Below are positions 57,801 to 64,000 of a stretch of 64,000 bases of DNA, piece after piece. This stretch comes from G963677445 sp963678275 (GTDB lineage Bacteria > Bacteroidota > Ignavibacteria > Ignavibacteriales > Melioribacteraceae): contig OY782765.1 in assembly GCA_963678275.1 (NCBI GenBank), positions 6,386,001 through 6,450,000 of the forward strand, in the 5' to 3' direction. A model generated the notes under the pieces. That model searched no databases. It had not been told where the DNA came from and saw nothing but the letters and a program-made list of their open reading frames with translations. Every line of letters starts with the position of its first letter. Within the stretch, counting starts at the first letter, position 1. The translations under genes were made by a program, and so were the position numbers.

Positions 57801-59067
57801 TTTCGGGATTAAAAATCTGGTTGGCGGCCGCCACACTCATATTTACCTGAAACGTAATGCTCGCGCCCCCTCCTCCGGTAATAAATCCGGGAGGTGTCAG
57901 TTCCGATTGTGAAGATTTATCTTCCTGATCGAGCCAGCTATCCTGAGGAGCGGCATAAGGCTGAACGAATGTTCTGTATCCCGCCTGTTCAATATATCTT
58001 ACCCTGTAGGCAAAATCACCGTAACCGGAAGGTTCATGCGTCCACTGATTTTCATGGGTGAAAGCGTATCTGTATTCAAAACCATTCCAGGATGGTCCGT
58101 TAACCGAAAGTGTGCCTTCATAAACCATGTCACTATTGTTATCGGTTAATTCAAGCACCATCATTTCATCTGTGTCTTCCCATCCCTGGGAAGCGCAGAA
58201 CGCGGGCTGCTCACATATCCACCAAACCTGGTCGGTTCCGGGCATAAAGTTGAGGAATGCCTGGGCGTATGACATATCGACGCTGAAAGTGATTTCTACA
58301 GTTTGGCCAGTCTCAACAAAATAGTTGGGCAGAACATCATCATAATAACCCATCGGAACTTCCTGGCCATAAATACCTTCGAAAGTAACAGCTCTGTTTC
58401 CTCCCCCTATTCCCAGCGGGCGTTCCCATCCGTCACTCCATAAAGGAGTATTGGAGGGAATTGAATAAAATTTATAATAACTGTCTGTTCCAATTTCTTT
58501 TCCGGTGACGGGCATTTCAAGTTCCCAGACACCATTATTTTCTGTCATCTCAAATGCGGGTGGGTTTGCGCCCCATCCATTAAAACTGCCATAGGTGTGC
58601 AACATATCATTATTATTGTCGAAAAGACCCGCTTCCTCCATAACAGACATATCTACTTTGAAGATATAACTGCCATCGGCATAATTACCGCCCGGGTCTT
58701 CCCGATTCCAGTAATCAAAGAAAAAATTACTGCCTTCCCCGGGGGTATATTCCCTGTTGGGATCTTCTTCCCAGGTAACTTCACCCCCCGGCTTAATAAA
58801 AGTAAACTTAAAATAAAGTGTGTTTCCCATAGCCATATCGGGCACAATCACTTCATAAACAAGGTCCTGGTCATTGTCGGTCATCTGGGTCAGACCGGGA
58901 TCCCAGCCGTTAAAACTTCCGGCGATAAAAACATTGTCTGTTTCAGGATTGAATACGGACTGCGATGCCGGCAGCTGCATATCCACCTGAAAAGTTACAT
59001 CCACATTTTGCGCGTTCAGCGCGAAAAAGGACACAAGAAAAAATGTTAACAGAAACTTAAATTTCAT
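54880..59067 (-). CDS. Large modular secreted protein with repeated E-set/CBM-like domains and T9SS sorting domain
   Basis: A 1395-residue exported protein. After a signal peptide (LLTFFLVSFFALNAQ) come seven modules of about 105-145 residues that resemble starch-binding/E-set folds, with recurring FNPETDxVAIAGxFNGW, FKFIYGSPSTGNVTWEDDPN and YYDDVLPNY phrases. The first three modules (about residues 20-395) are repeated as a block at about 511-885, with one extra first-type module between. A further region (890-1300) contains two repeated segments with the GYWLKFP/GYWIKVS phrase. The end (NYPNPFNPSTTIKFAIPE to TMKMMLLK) is a T9SS type A signal. A carbohydrate-surface role is plausible. AAGGAG precedes the start. 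Confidence 0.9.
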   Translation of the reverse strand: MKFKFLLTFFLVSFFALNAQNVDVTFQVDMQLPASQSVFNPETDNVFIAGSFNGWDPGLTQMTDNDQDLVYEVIVPDMAMGNTLYFKFTFIKPGGEVTWEEDPNREYTPGEGSNFFFDYWNREDPGGNYADGSYIFKVDMSVMEEAGLFDNNNDMLHTYGSFNGWGANPPAFEMTENNGVWELEMPVTGKEIGTDSYYKFYSIPSNTPLWSDGWERPLGIGGGNRAVTFEGIYGQEVPMGYYDDVLPNYFVETGQTVEITFSVDMSYAQAFLNFMPGTDQVWWICEQPAFCASQGWEDTDEMMVLELTDNNSDMVYEGTLSVNGPSWNGFEYRYAFTHENQWTHEPSGYGDFAYRVRYIEQAGYRTFVQPYAAPQDSWLDQEDKSSQSELTPPGFITGGGGASITFQVNMSVAAANQIFNPEIDTVAISAEFNGWSVGNADILEDTDSDLIYEVTIDGFTLGQPELFKFIFGSPSTGNITWEDDPNREFTPEENPAVYYDYWNRQSPSGSQVKFMVDMQVPAGLQQFNPETDTVAIAGDFNGWYVPDADIMEDTDNDLIYEVTITDLPAGDTRYFKFIYGSPSTGNVTWEDDPNREFAPEPGYNEYFDYWNRVEPGGTYADGSIEFTVDMSVMEETGLFTPPADMMQIRGQFNGWGSTVMTRDPNNSSLWTSTIELEDQLVGGEQFYKFYAELDNPGLWTDGWERPLSNGGDNRNIIFEGIQNQVAPTLFYDDVLPNYVITNGQSVEITFSVDMSPALEFGFEPQFNVWWICEQPAFAVTQGWEDTDEMTVLQMTDDNSDMVYEGTLSVNGPSWNGFEYRYAFENNGQWHHETFTVAPFSLRVRYIEQAGYRVFVQPYAAPQDSWIEGIDKSAESELTPPGFITGGGEAWSAALQITDNGGVRSGDELLFGQHPLATDGIDSDLGETELPPVPPAGAFDIRFILPVTPAAASLIDYRNDQETEINWELKFQPGSSGYPITFNWNPADLPDGSFKLVDPFGGAIVNIDMKSTGEFVLTNAAVTTLMIEFTQQASSTFNVEEGWNIVSAPLIADDMTVSSVFPNASSNAFGFITGQGYNQVSELSNGEGYWLKFPAAEQINIAGSSYPGNVPVFAGWNLVGPFDYSVAVNDITSDPAGIIAGNFFGYNAGYITASTLEPGQGYWIKVSGDGELILNAPVKKAVVYSGGINEEWGKLVLSDAAGNRSVLYTSLSEIDENFELPPAPPIEAFDVRFADNTSAAKITGQDTELKLQGAEYPLKIQASGMDLRIVDGINGDLINITLKDGESFVINNPAVTTLRIMSDQLHLDYMVSQNYPNPFNPSTTIKFAIPERSQVTLKVYDILGSEVAVLANEIFDAGYHTVEFNVSSLGDLSSGVYIYKLQAGAFSQTMKMMLLK

Positions 59068-59243
59068 AGTATACTCCTTGAGTTATGAAATAGTTGAATT
59101 TATTTTTTATCGCTGCCATTTCTTATTTTTCCGAACCAATATTTAATATACAAAAAAAAATCATTTTTTCTGCTCTGAGCATCAAATTTAACACAATATT
59201 ATCTCGGTTTTTGGAGTAATTCAGCCCGTAATATTTTGTTCGC

Positions 59244-60548
59244 TTATTCTTTTAGCAGGGGGGGGATTCGCAATATAAATTCAGTTCCCTTTCCTTTACT
59301 GCTTTGCACATCAATATTTATTTTATTTAAATCGCAATAGCTTTTTACTATCGCGAGACCAAGTCCCGTACCTTCATAACGGCGGGTGTAACCCTCATCC
59401 TCCTGAACAAAAGGATCAAAAATTCTTTCGAGGAAAGAACTCTCAATACCGATGCCTGTATCCCGAATGATAACGTTTGAAAAATCCCCCCCGTTTTCCA
59501 GGAGCAATGTTATGTTTCCTTTCTCGGTAAATTTTACCGCGTTATTCAGCAGATTGTCAATCACTACCGCGAAGGTATATTCATCAACATAAACCGTTTT
59601 TTCGCCACCCGAAAGATTATTCTCATATTTGAATGAAAGTCCCTTTTTTAACGCGCTTTGCTGATGAGCAAGGAGTGAAGGGGCTATAAGAGCGGAATGA
59701 AGGGGGAGGGATTTGGGGTTGTATTTATAGCTGCCTATCTGTATCTCCGACATGTTTACAATCAGGTCGATTGTTCTTACAAGGCGACGGCAGCTATTAT
59801 CGATAGCATTAAAAAAAATGTCATTTTCTTCGGTTTCCTGAGCGAATTCATTTTTCATCAGGGTGGAATAATTAATAATGGTATTTACCGGAGTTCTTAT
59901 CTCATGCGATACCATGGCGAGGAATTCTGATTTAAGATTATCCGATTTTTCAGCGTCCTGTTTAGCGCTGCGCAGTTCCCGCTCGGTAATTTCTCTCTGG
60001 TGAATTTCTTTTTTCAGCGAATCGGTCTTTTTCCTGAGATCGTTATACAGTCTTACATTCTCAAGCCTGATAGCCACCTGGTTGGCGACAAGCTGAAGTT
60101 GTTCAAGTTCCGAGTCTGAAAAATCGGCTTTGATATTTATACGATAAATGCCGATTATTCCAATTACTCTGTCATTGATAATAAGAGGCGCCCCCGCGTA
60201 TGAAATAAACCTGAATTCATTTTTATTTCGGTTGAGCATTTTTACAGTCAGAGGATCGGCAAAAACATCAAATATTTTTTTTGGCGAACGGGTTTTTATG
60301 ATTTCACTTCCCATTCCCTCATCAGCCGGCAGACGGGGAAGCAGATTTTCGGAGGGAACCCCGTCGGAGGCGAGGACCACTAGTTCATTTTCTTCTATCA
60401 GCCTGATGATTGCCGCGTCGACATCAAATATTTCCCTCACCTTTTTTACAATCATCTCACTCTGAACTCTTGGATGACTGTCGCTCAGGACGTATCCTGT
60501 CAGATCGGAAAGAAGTGATATCAGTTCTGTAATGCCGCGTTCCTTCAT
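59244..60548 (-). CDS. GAF-domain sensor histidine kinase
   Basis: A 434-residue cytoplasmic kinase without membrane helices. A GAF domain (about residues 25-165) is followed by a coiled coil (about 165-205) and a HisKA/HATPase core: H-box FLAMVSHEIRTP (His about 215), N-box NLLNNAVKFT, G1 DTGIGI, F-box FDPF and G2 GTGLGLAIV. No response regulator is adjacent, so it is an orphan whose partner is unknown. Confidence 0.94.
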   Translation of the reverse strand: MKERGITELISLLSDLTGYVLSDSHPRVQSEMIVKKVREIFDVDAAIIRLIEENELVVLASDGVPSENLLPRLPADEGMGSEIIKTRSPKKIFDVFADPLTVKMLNRNKNEFRFISYAGAPLIINDRVIGIIGIYRINIKADFSDSELEQLQLVANQVAIRLENVRLYNDLRKKTDSLKKEIHQREITERELRSAKQDAEKSDNLKSEFLAMVSHEIRTPVNTIINYSTLMKNEFAQETEENDIFFNAIDNSCRRLVRTIDLIVNMSEIQIGSYKYNPKSLPLHSALIAPSLLAHQQSALKKGLSFKYENNLSGGEKTVYVDEYTFAVVIDNLLNNAVKFTEKGNITLLLENGGDFSNVIIRDTGIGIESSFLERIFDPFVQEDEGYTRRYEGTGLGLAIVKSYCDLNKINIDVQSSKGKGTEFILRIPPLLKE

Positions 60549-60621
60549 CAGCTAATCATATTATGATAATGTTACAGGATTTTAAAAATTTAATATAATG
60601 TTTTAATTATTTATTTAATAG

Positions 60622-61256
60622 TCATGTCGGAAAATAATCAATTCTTCTGAATTTCAGTTTTATTTTTTCTTTTTCGGAAGAGTCGCTTTCAAGAATAAGA
60701 AAATTTCCCCTGAAATTAAAGTTGAGCCTGGAACTTTTATTGCCATGATAATAAAACATTTCTAATATATTATTATGATCTCCGGTTCTGAAAACCCCGT
60801 CTGATATGTTGTCGGGGCTGTTTCTATCAGAAAAACGGTTATCCCATCTTAAAAAGAGATATCTTTTGCCGGAAGGATCATATATTTCTGTCGCCACCTT
60901 GTCATTTACTTCTGCCGATTCAAGGTCCCAAATTCCATAGAGGCTGTCGGATGGCGCGGCGGTAATATCACTTACCCGGTTCAGGTAAATGGTAACATCC
61001 GCTCCCTCCTCATTTCTTTTCCAGATCATCGAATCATTTACGAATGCGACAAAAAAGGGACCGTTGTTATCTTTCCAGCCATTATCATTTATTATATTGA
61101 GTTGTTTGTTCTCATTATTCAGTTTCCATTTCCCTTCCGAATCTCTTTTCCCGCTTCAACTTTTGTGATTTCCCGGAGTCCGGATATATTCTCCCCTCCT
61201 CAGGCTGCGATAAACAGGAGAGTGACCAGGGCTGTGTATTTAAAGGGTGACTTCAT
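60622..61256 (-). pseudogene. Lipoprotein gene broken by a stop at the lipobox and a frameshift
   Basis: The frame starting at 61256 gives MKSPFKYTALVTLLFIAA followed by TGA at 61202-61200, exactly where a lipidated cysteine (TGC/TGT) is expected before GGE. Beyond that the frame runs to about 61140, where the coding sequence continues in another frame (EGKWKLNNENKQLNIINDNG, then 61029-60622 ending KLKFRRIDYFPT). At least two lesions are needed. The product would have been a lipocalin-like lipoprotein of about 210 residues. The start overlaps the upstream dehydrogenase gene by 17 bases. Confidence 0.75.
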
Positions 61257-62232
61257 TTATAAGTTTTTCTCCATTAATAAACCGGTAAATATTATATAAT
61301 GTGGTAAGAGTTATCTGCTCCAGCGCTTCACGTGTGAAAAAGGCCTGGTGCGCGGTAATGAGCACATTGGGGAATGTGGTAAGACGTGTAATAAGTTCAT
61401 CTTTGATTATGGATTCGGAAAAATCGCGGAAGAAAAGTTTTTCCTCCTGTTCATAAACATCTATCCCCAGGTATCCAAGTTTCTCTTCTTTCAGGGCTTC
61501 AATAGTATCTTCGGTATTTACCAGGGCTCCACGGCTTGTATTGATAAGCATTACACCTTTTTTCATTTTTCCATAAGCCTGCCGGTTGATTATATGTTTT
61601 GTCTCCGGAATAAGAGGGCAGTGAAGCGATATGATATCGGAACGGGTGAAAAGAATATCTTTTTCACAATATTTTATACCCAGACTGATAAGCTCTTCGG
61701 AAGGATATAGATCGTGCGCTATAACTTCGCAGCCGAAACCTTTCATTATCCGGCAGAAAGAAGCCCCGATTTTTCCGGTTCCTATTACCCCGACTGTTTT
61801 ACCGTGAAGATTAAAACCTGTAAGCCGCTCAAGTGAAAAATTGCCTTCCCTGATTCTGTTAAATGCTTTGTGGGTTTTGCGGTTTAACGTAAGTATGAGC
61901 GCGACGGCATGCTCGGCAACCGCTTCGGGGGAATAGGCCGGAACCCGCACCACTTTTATTCCTGCCTTATCCGCCGCTTCAAGATCAATGTTGTTGAATC
62001 CGGCGCATCTTAACGCGATAAGCAGCACCCCGTTTTCTTTTAATCCGGTTATTACCGAAGCGTTTATTTTGTCATTTACAAATACGCACACCGCCTTAAA
62101 ACCGGCTGTAAGATTTACCGTGCTTTGTTTCAGACGCGCTTCGTAAAATGTAATATCTATATCAGGATTATCATTATATTTCTCAAAAAACTCACGGTCG
62201 TAACTTTTTGTACTAAAAAACGCTATTCTCAT
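61240..62232 (-). CDS. D-2-hydroxyacid dehydrogenase, probably D-lactate dehydrogenase
   Basis: A 330-residue NAD-dependent dehydrogenase that interconverts pyruvate and D-lactate or related acids. The Rossmann motif is HGKTVGVIGTGKIGASFCRI, with the following acidic residue in HDLYPSEE for NAD. The catalytic Arg is in LRCAGFNNID, Glu in DVYEQEEKLFF and His in ITAHQAFFTREAL. Length and these motifs fit the LdhA type, though substrate is not proven by sequence. Confidence 0.92.
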   Translation of the reverse strand: MRIAFFSTKSYDREFFEKYNDNPDIDITFYEARLKQSTVNLTAGFKAVCVFVNDKINASVITGLKENGVLLIALRCAGFNNIDLEAADKAGIKVVRVPAYSPEAVAEHAVALILTLNRKTHKAFNRIREGNFSLERLTGFNLHGKTVGVIGTGKIGASFCRIMKGFGCEVIAHDLYPSEELISLGIKYCEKDILFTRSDIISLHCPLIPETKHIINRQAYGKMKKGVMLINTSRGALVNTEDTIEALKEEKLGYLGIDVYEQEEKLFFRDFSESIIKDELITRLTTFPNVLITAHQAFFTREALEQITLTTLYNIYRFINGEKLINEVTL

Positions 62233-62477
62233 TTATCCCTTTCTTTCTGAAAATCAGATGCACTATCCTGAATAACGTTTTTATTGCGCGGGAAATTCTA
62301 AATAACTGCAAATTAGTAATTATACTGAAAAAATGAGCAATTATTCAGTACTTATACTAATTCATTATTTAAAAAGAATCAGTATTATGATAATTATAAA
62401 AACTTTAAGAAGAATATTATTATATTATGAAAGAAATGAATCACATAAAGGATTGTTAAGTTTTATTTCAGACCTAT

Positions 62478-62557
62478 TTAAAACAACAATCCCGCATTGA
62501 AAAATGCGGGACTACTGTAAACTTTTCACTACGGAATAATCCTTATTGTGATTTGCT
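62478..62557 (-). ncRNA. Predicted tracrRNA of the type II CRISPR-Cas locus
   Basis: On the minus strand the RNA would begin AGCAAATCACAAT (anti-repeat) and continue with a nexus-like GGA-TTAT-TCC hairpin, a GUGAA-AAG-UUUAC hairpin and a perfect terminator stem TCCCGCATT/AATGCGGGA (62511-62490), followed by TTGTTGTTTT. This order (anti-repeat, nexus, terminator hairpin) is the tracrRNA architecture. It lies next to cas9 in divergent orientation. The approximate start is set by the promoter box. Confidence 0.8.
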
Positions 62558-62561
62558 AATG

Positions 62562-62569
62562 CAAATATA
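62562..62569 (-). promoter_or_regulatory. Bacteroidetes-type -7 box for the tracrRNA
   Basis: TATATTTG on the minus strand fits the Bacteroidetes -7 consensus TAnnTTTG and ends 4 bases before the proposed start of the anti-repeat. A clear -33 TTG was not found at the optimal distance, so the call is moderate. Confidence 0.55.
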
Positions 62570-62601
62570 CAAAAAATATATTAAAAGTAAAGAGGATTAA
62601 A

Positions 62602-64000
62602 ATGAAAAAGGTATTGGGACTCGATATTGGAACTAATTCAGTTGGATGGAGCCTGATTGAACAGGAACTTGAAAGAAGAGAGGGAAGAATTATCGCGATG
62701 GGCAGCAGAATTATTCCAATGGGAGGAAGGGATAAAGATTTTAATGCGGGAAAAGCGGTTTCAAAGGCAGCTGAAAGAAGAGAGGCGAGAAGCGCCAGAA
62801 GATTACTCCAAAGATACAAACTTCGCAGAACCCGATTGATCAAGGTTCTGAAAATTCTTGAATGGCTTCCTTCTGATTTCCCCGAAAACTTCAAAAATCT
62901 GGAGAAGTTTAATATAAATGACTATGCGCCATTCAGCGATAAAACAATTAAGGAAGCCGCGGATTTATTTGAATTAGAAAATGTTCCCCAGGACTGGCTT
63001 GTTTATTTTATAAGAGCGAAAGCGCTTAAAGAGAAAATTGAGCTTAAAGAACTGGCGAGGCTTTTATATCATTTTAATCAGAGAAGAGGATATAAAAATG
63101 TCAGGGGGGAAGATTCAGAGGAAGAGGTAAAAGAAGAAAAATTTCCATTAAAAGAGAAAAAAATAGAGACCTGCTTTGTTACCGAACTTAAAGAAAGTGA
63201 CGAAAAGAAAAAGAATTATAAAATATTTGTTGTTGTTGCCGAACTTGCCGATGGAAAAATTCTTACGGGGACTTCCTACAGGAAAGAAAAGCCGGATTGG
63301 AATAATAAAAAAGTTGAGCTTGAAGTGACTAAAATTACCACTAAAGATGGTGAAATCAGGTATGAATTTAAGACCCCGGATGTGACCGACTGGAAAAAAT
63401 TGAAAGAAGCTCATGAAAAAGAGATTGATGCTTCAGGACTGTATATCGGTGAATATTACCTGAAAAATTTGACAGAGGATAAAAACTTCAGAATTAAAGG
63501 AAGAATAATTGACAGAAGTTATTACCAGAGAGAATTCGATGCGATCTGGCAAAACCAAAAGAAATATTATCCTGAACTCAAAAATTGTGAAAAAATATCC
63601 CTGATCGCCGAGGAGCTTTACAGACATAACATGGCAAAACAGAAAGAAATAAAATCAAATGATTTGCTTTATCTGATGATGAATGATATAATTTATTATC
63701 AGAGAGATCTCAAATCCCAAAAACATCTTATCAGTGAATGTCCCTTCGAAAAGAAAAACTACCAGAGAGAAGATGGCTCATTTGTTTTTCATAAAGTTGC
63801 GCCGAAAAGCTCACCCTTGTTTCAGGAATTCAGGATATGGCAAACAATACATAATCTTAAGATAACCCGAAATGAAACAGTAATGGAGGATGGGCGGATT
63901 AGGCTTAATATCGATATTACTAAAACACTCCTCACTCCTGAAAATAAGGAGAAAATTTTCGAACTTTTTGATGAACGCGCTGAAATATCTCATAATCAGA
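62602..64000 (+). CDS. cas9: Cas9 endonuclease (partial, C-terminal part beyond window)
   Basis: The first 466 residues of Cas9. RuvC-I is MKKVLGLDIGTNSVGW with the catalytic Asp8. The arginine-rich bridge helix lies at about 51-83 (AERREARSARRLLQRYKLRR). The REC lobe follows (LARLLYHFNQRRGYKNVRG, LYRHNMAKQ, DLLYLMMNDIIYYQRDLKSQ). HNH, RuvC-II/III and PAM-interacting parts lie beyond base 64000. The ATG has AAAGAGGA just upstream. By its REC features and the tracrRNA next to it, it is probably subtype II-C; the adaptation genes and array should lie downstream. Confidence 0.95.
   Translation, partial: MKKVLGLDIGTNSVGWSLIEQELERREGRIIAMGSRIIPMGGRDKDFNAGKAVSKAAERREARSARRLLQRYKLRRTRLIKVLKILEWLPSDFPENFKNLEKFNINDYAPFSDKTIKEAADLFELENVPQDWLVYFIRAKALKEKIELKELARLLYHFNQRRGYKNVRGEDSEEEVKEEKFPLKEKKIETCFVTELKESDEKKKNYKIFVVVAELADGKILTGTSYRKEKPDWNNKKVELEVTKITTKDGEIRYEFKTPDVTDWKKLKEAHEKEIDASGLYIGEYYLKNLTEDKNFRIKGRIIDRSYYQREFDAIWQNQKKYYPELKNCEKISLIAEELYRHNMAKQKEIKSNDLLYLMMNDIIYYQRDLKSQKHLISECPFEKKNYQREDGSFVFHKVAPKSSPLFQEFRIWQTIHNLKITRNETVMEDGRIRLNIDITKTLLTPENKEKIFELFDERAEISHNQ

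Overview
The window looks like chromosomal DNA of a Gram-negative member of the Bacteroidota/Chlorobi assemblage, most likely an Ignavibacteria-like lineage; this assignment is an inference. The evidence is two secreted proteins ending in type IX secretion (T9SS) sorting domains (both close with KMMLLK or RKMMLLK), an 11-subunit complex I operon without nuoEFG, a TonB-dependent receptor, a PEGA-repeat protein, and a Bacteroidetes-type -7 box (TAnnTTTG) in front of a predicted tracrRNA. No tRNA or rRNA gene was seen.

Layout. 1-9.4 kb: one minus-strand operon nuoABCDHIJKLMN (nuoN cut by the window edge) behind a good sigma70-like promoter. 9.4-11.6 kb: a gene-free nest of interspersed repeats holding a small MITE. 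11.6-16.6 kb: a secreted PEGA/formylglycine-enzyme-like protein and a secreted S9 peptidase. 16.6-18.6 kb: an IS1634-type insertion sequence flanked by a 118-bp exact direct repeat of the end of the S9 gene. 18.9-26 kb: an aspartoacylase-family gene and a TetR regulator, divergent from a five-gene LolA/FtsX/FtsX/ABC/outer-membrane operon with a TetR-type operator over its promoter. 26-34 kb: an accessory stretch with four toxin-antitoxin pairs (two with damaged toxins), a frameshifted KilA-N gene and a 228-bp direct duplication of the 3' end of a DUF2293 gene. 34-44.8 kb: an EamA transporter, small secreted proteins, a TonB receptor and a secreted phosphodiester glycosidase, separated by repeats. 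44.8-50.7 kb: more repeats and two insertion sequences (IS1182-like and IS1634-like). 51-54 kb: a metallo-hydrolase and a YtrA-type GntR/ABC operon. 54.9-62.2 kb: a 1395-residue modular secreted protein, a GAF histidine kinase, a broken lipoprotein gene and a D-2-hydroxyacid dehydrogenase. 62.5-64 kb: a predicted tracrRNA on the minus strand, divergent from a cas9 gene that runs off the end.

How it fits together. The core metabolic part is a complex I lacking the NADH-dehydrogenase module. The envelope part (Lol-like operon, TonB receptor, T9SS cargo, PEGA protein) fits a didermic bacterium. Two themes stand out. First, mobile elements repeatedly hit palindromic extragenic repeats or leave very long direct duplications. 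Second, the right edge begins a type II CRISPR-Cas locus whose tracrRNA can be read from the sequence and used to predict the start of the CRISPR repeat.
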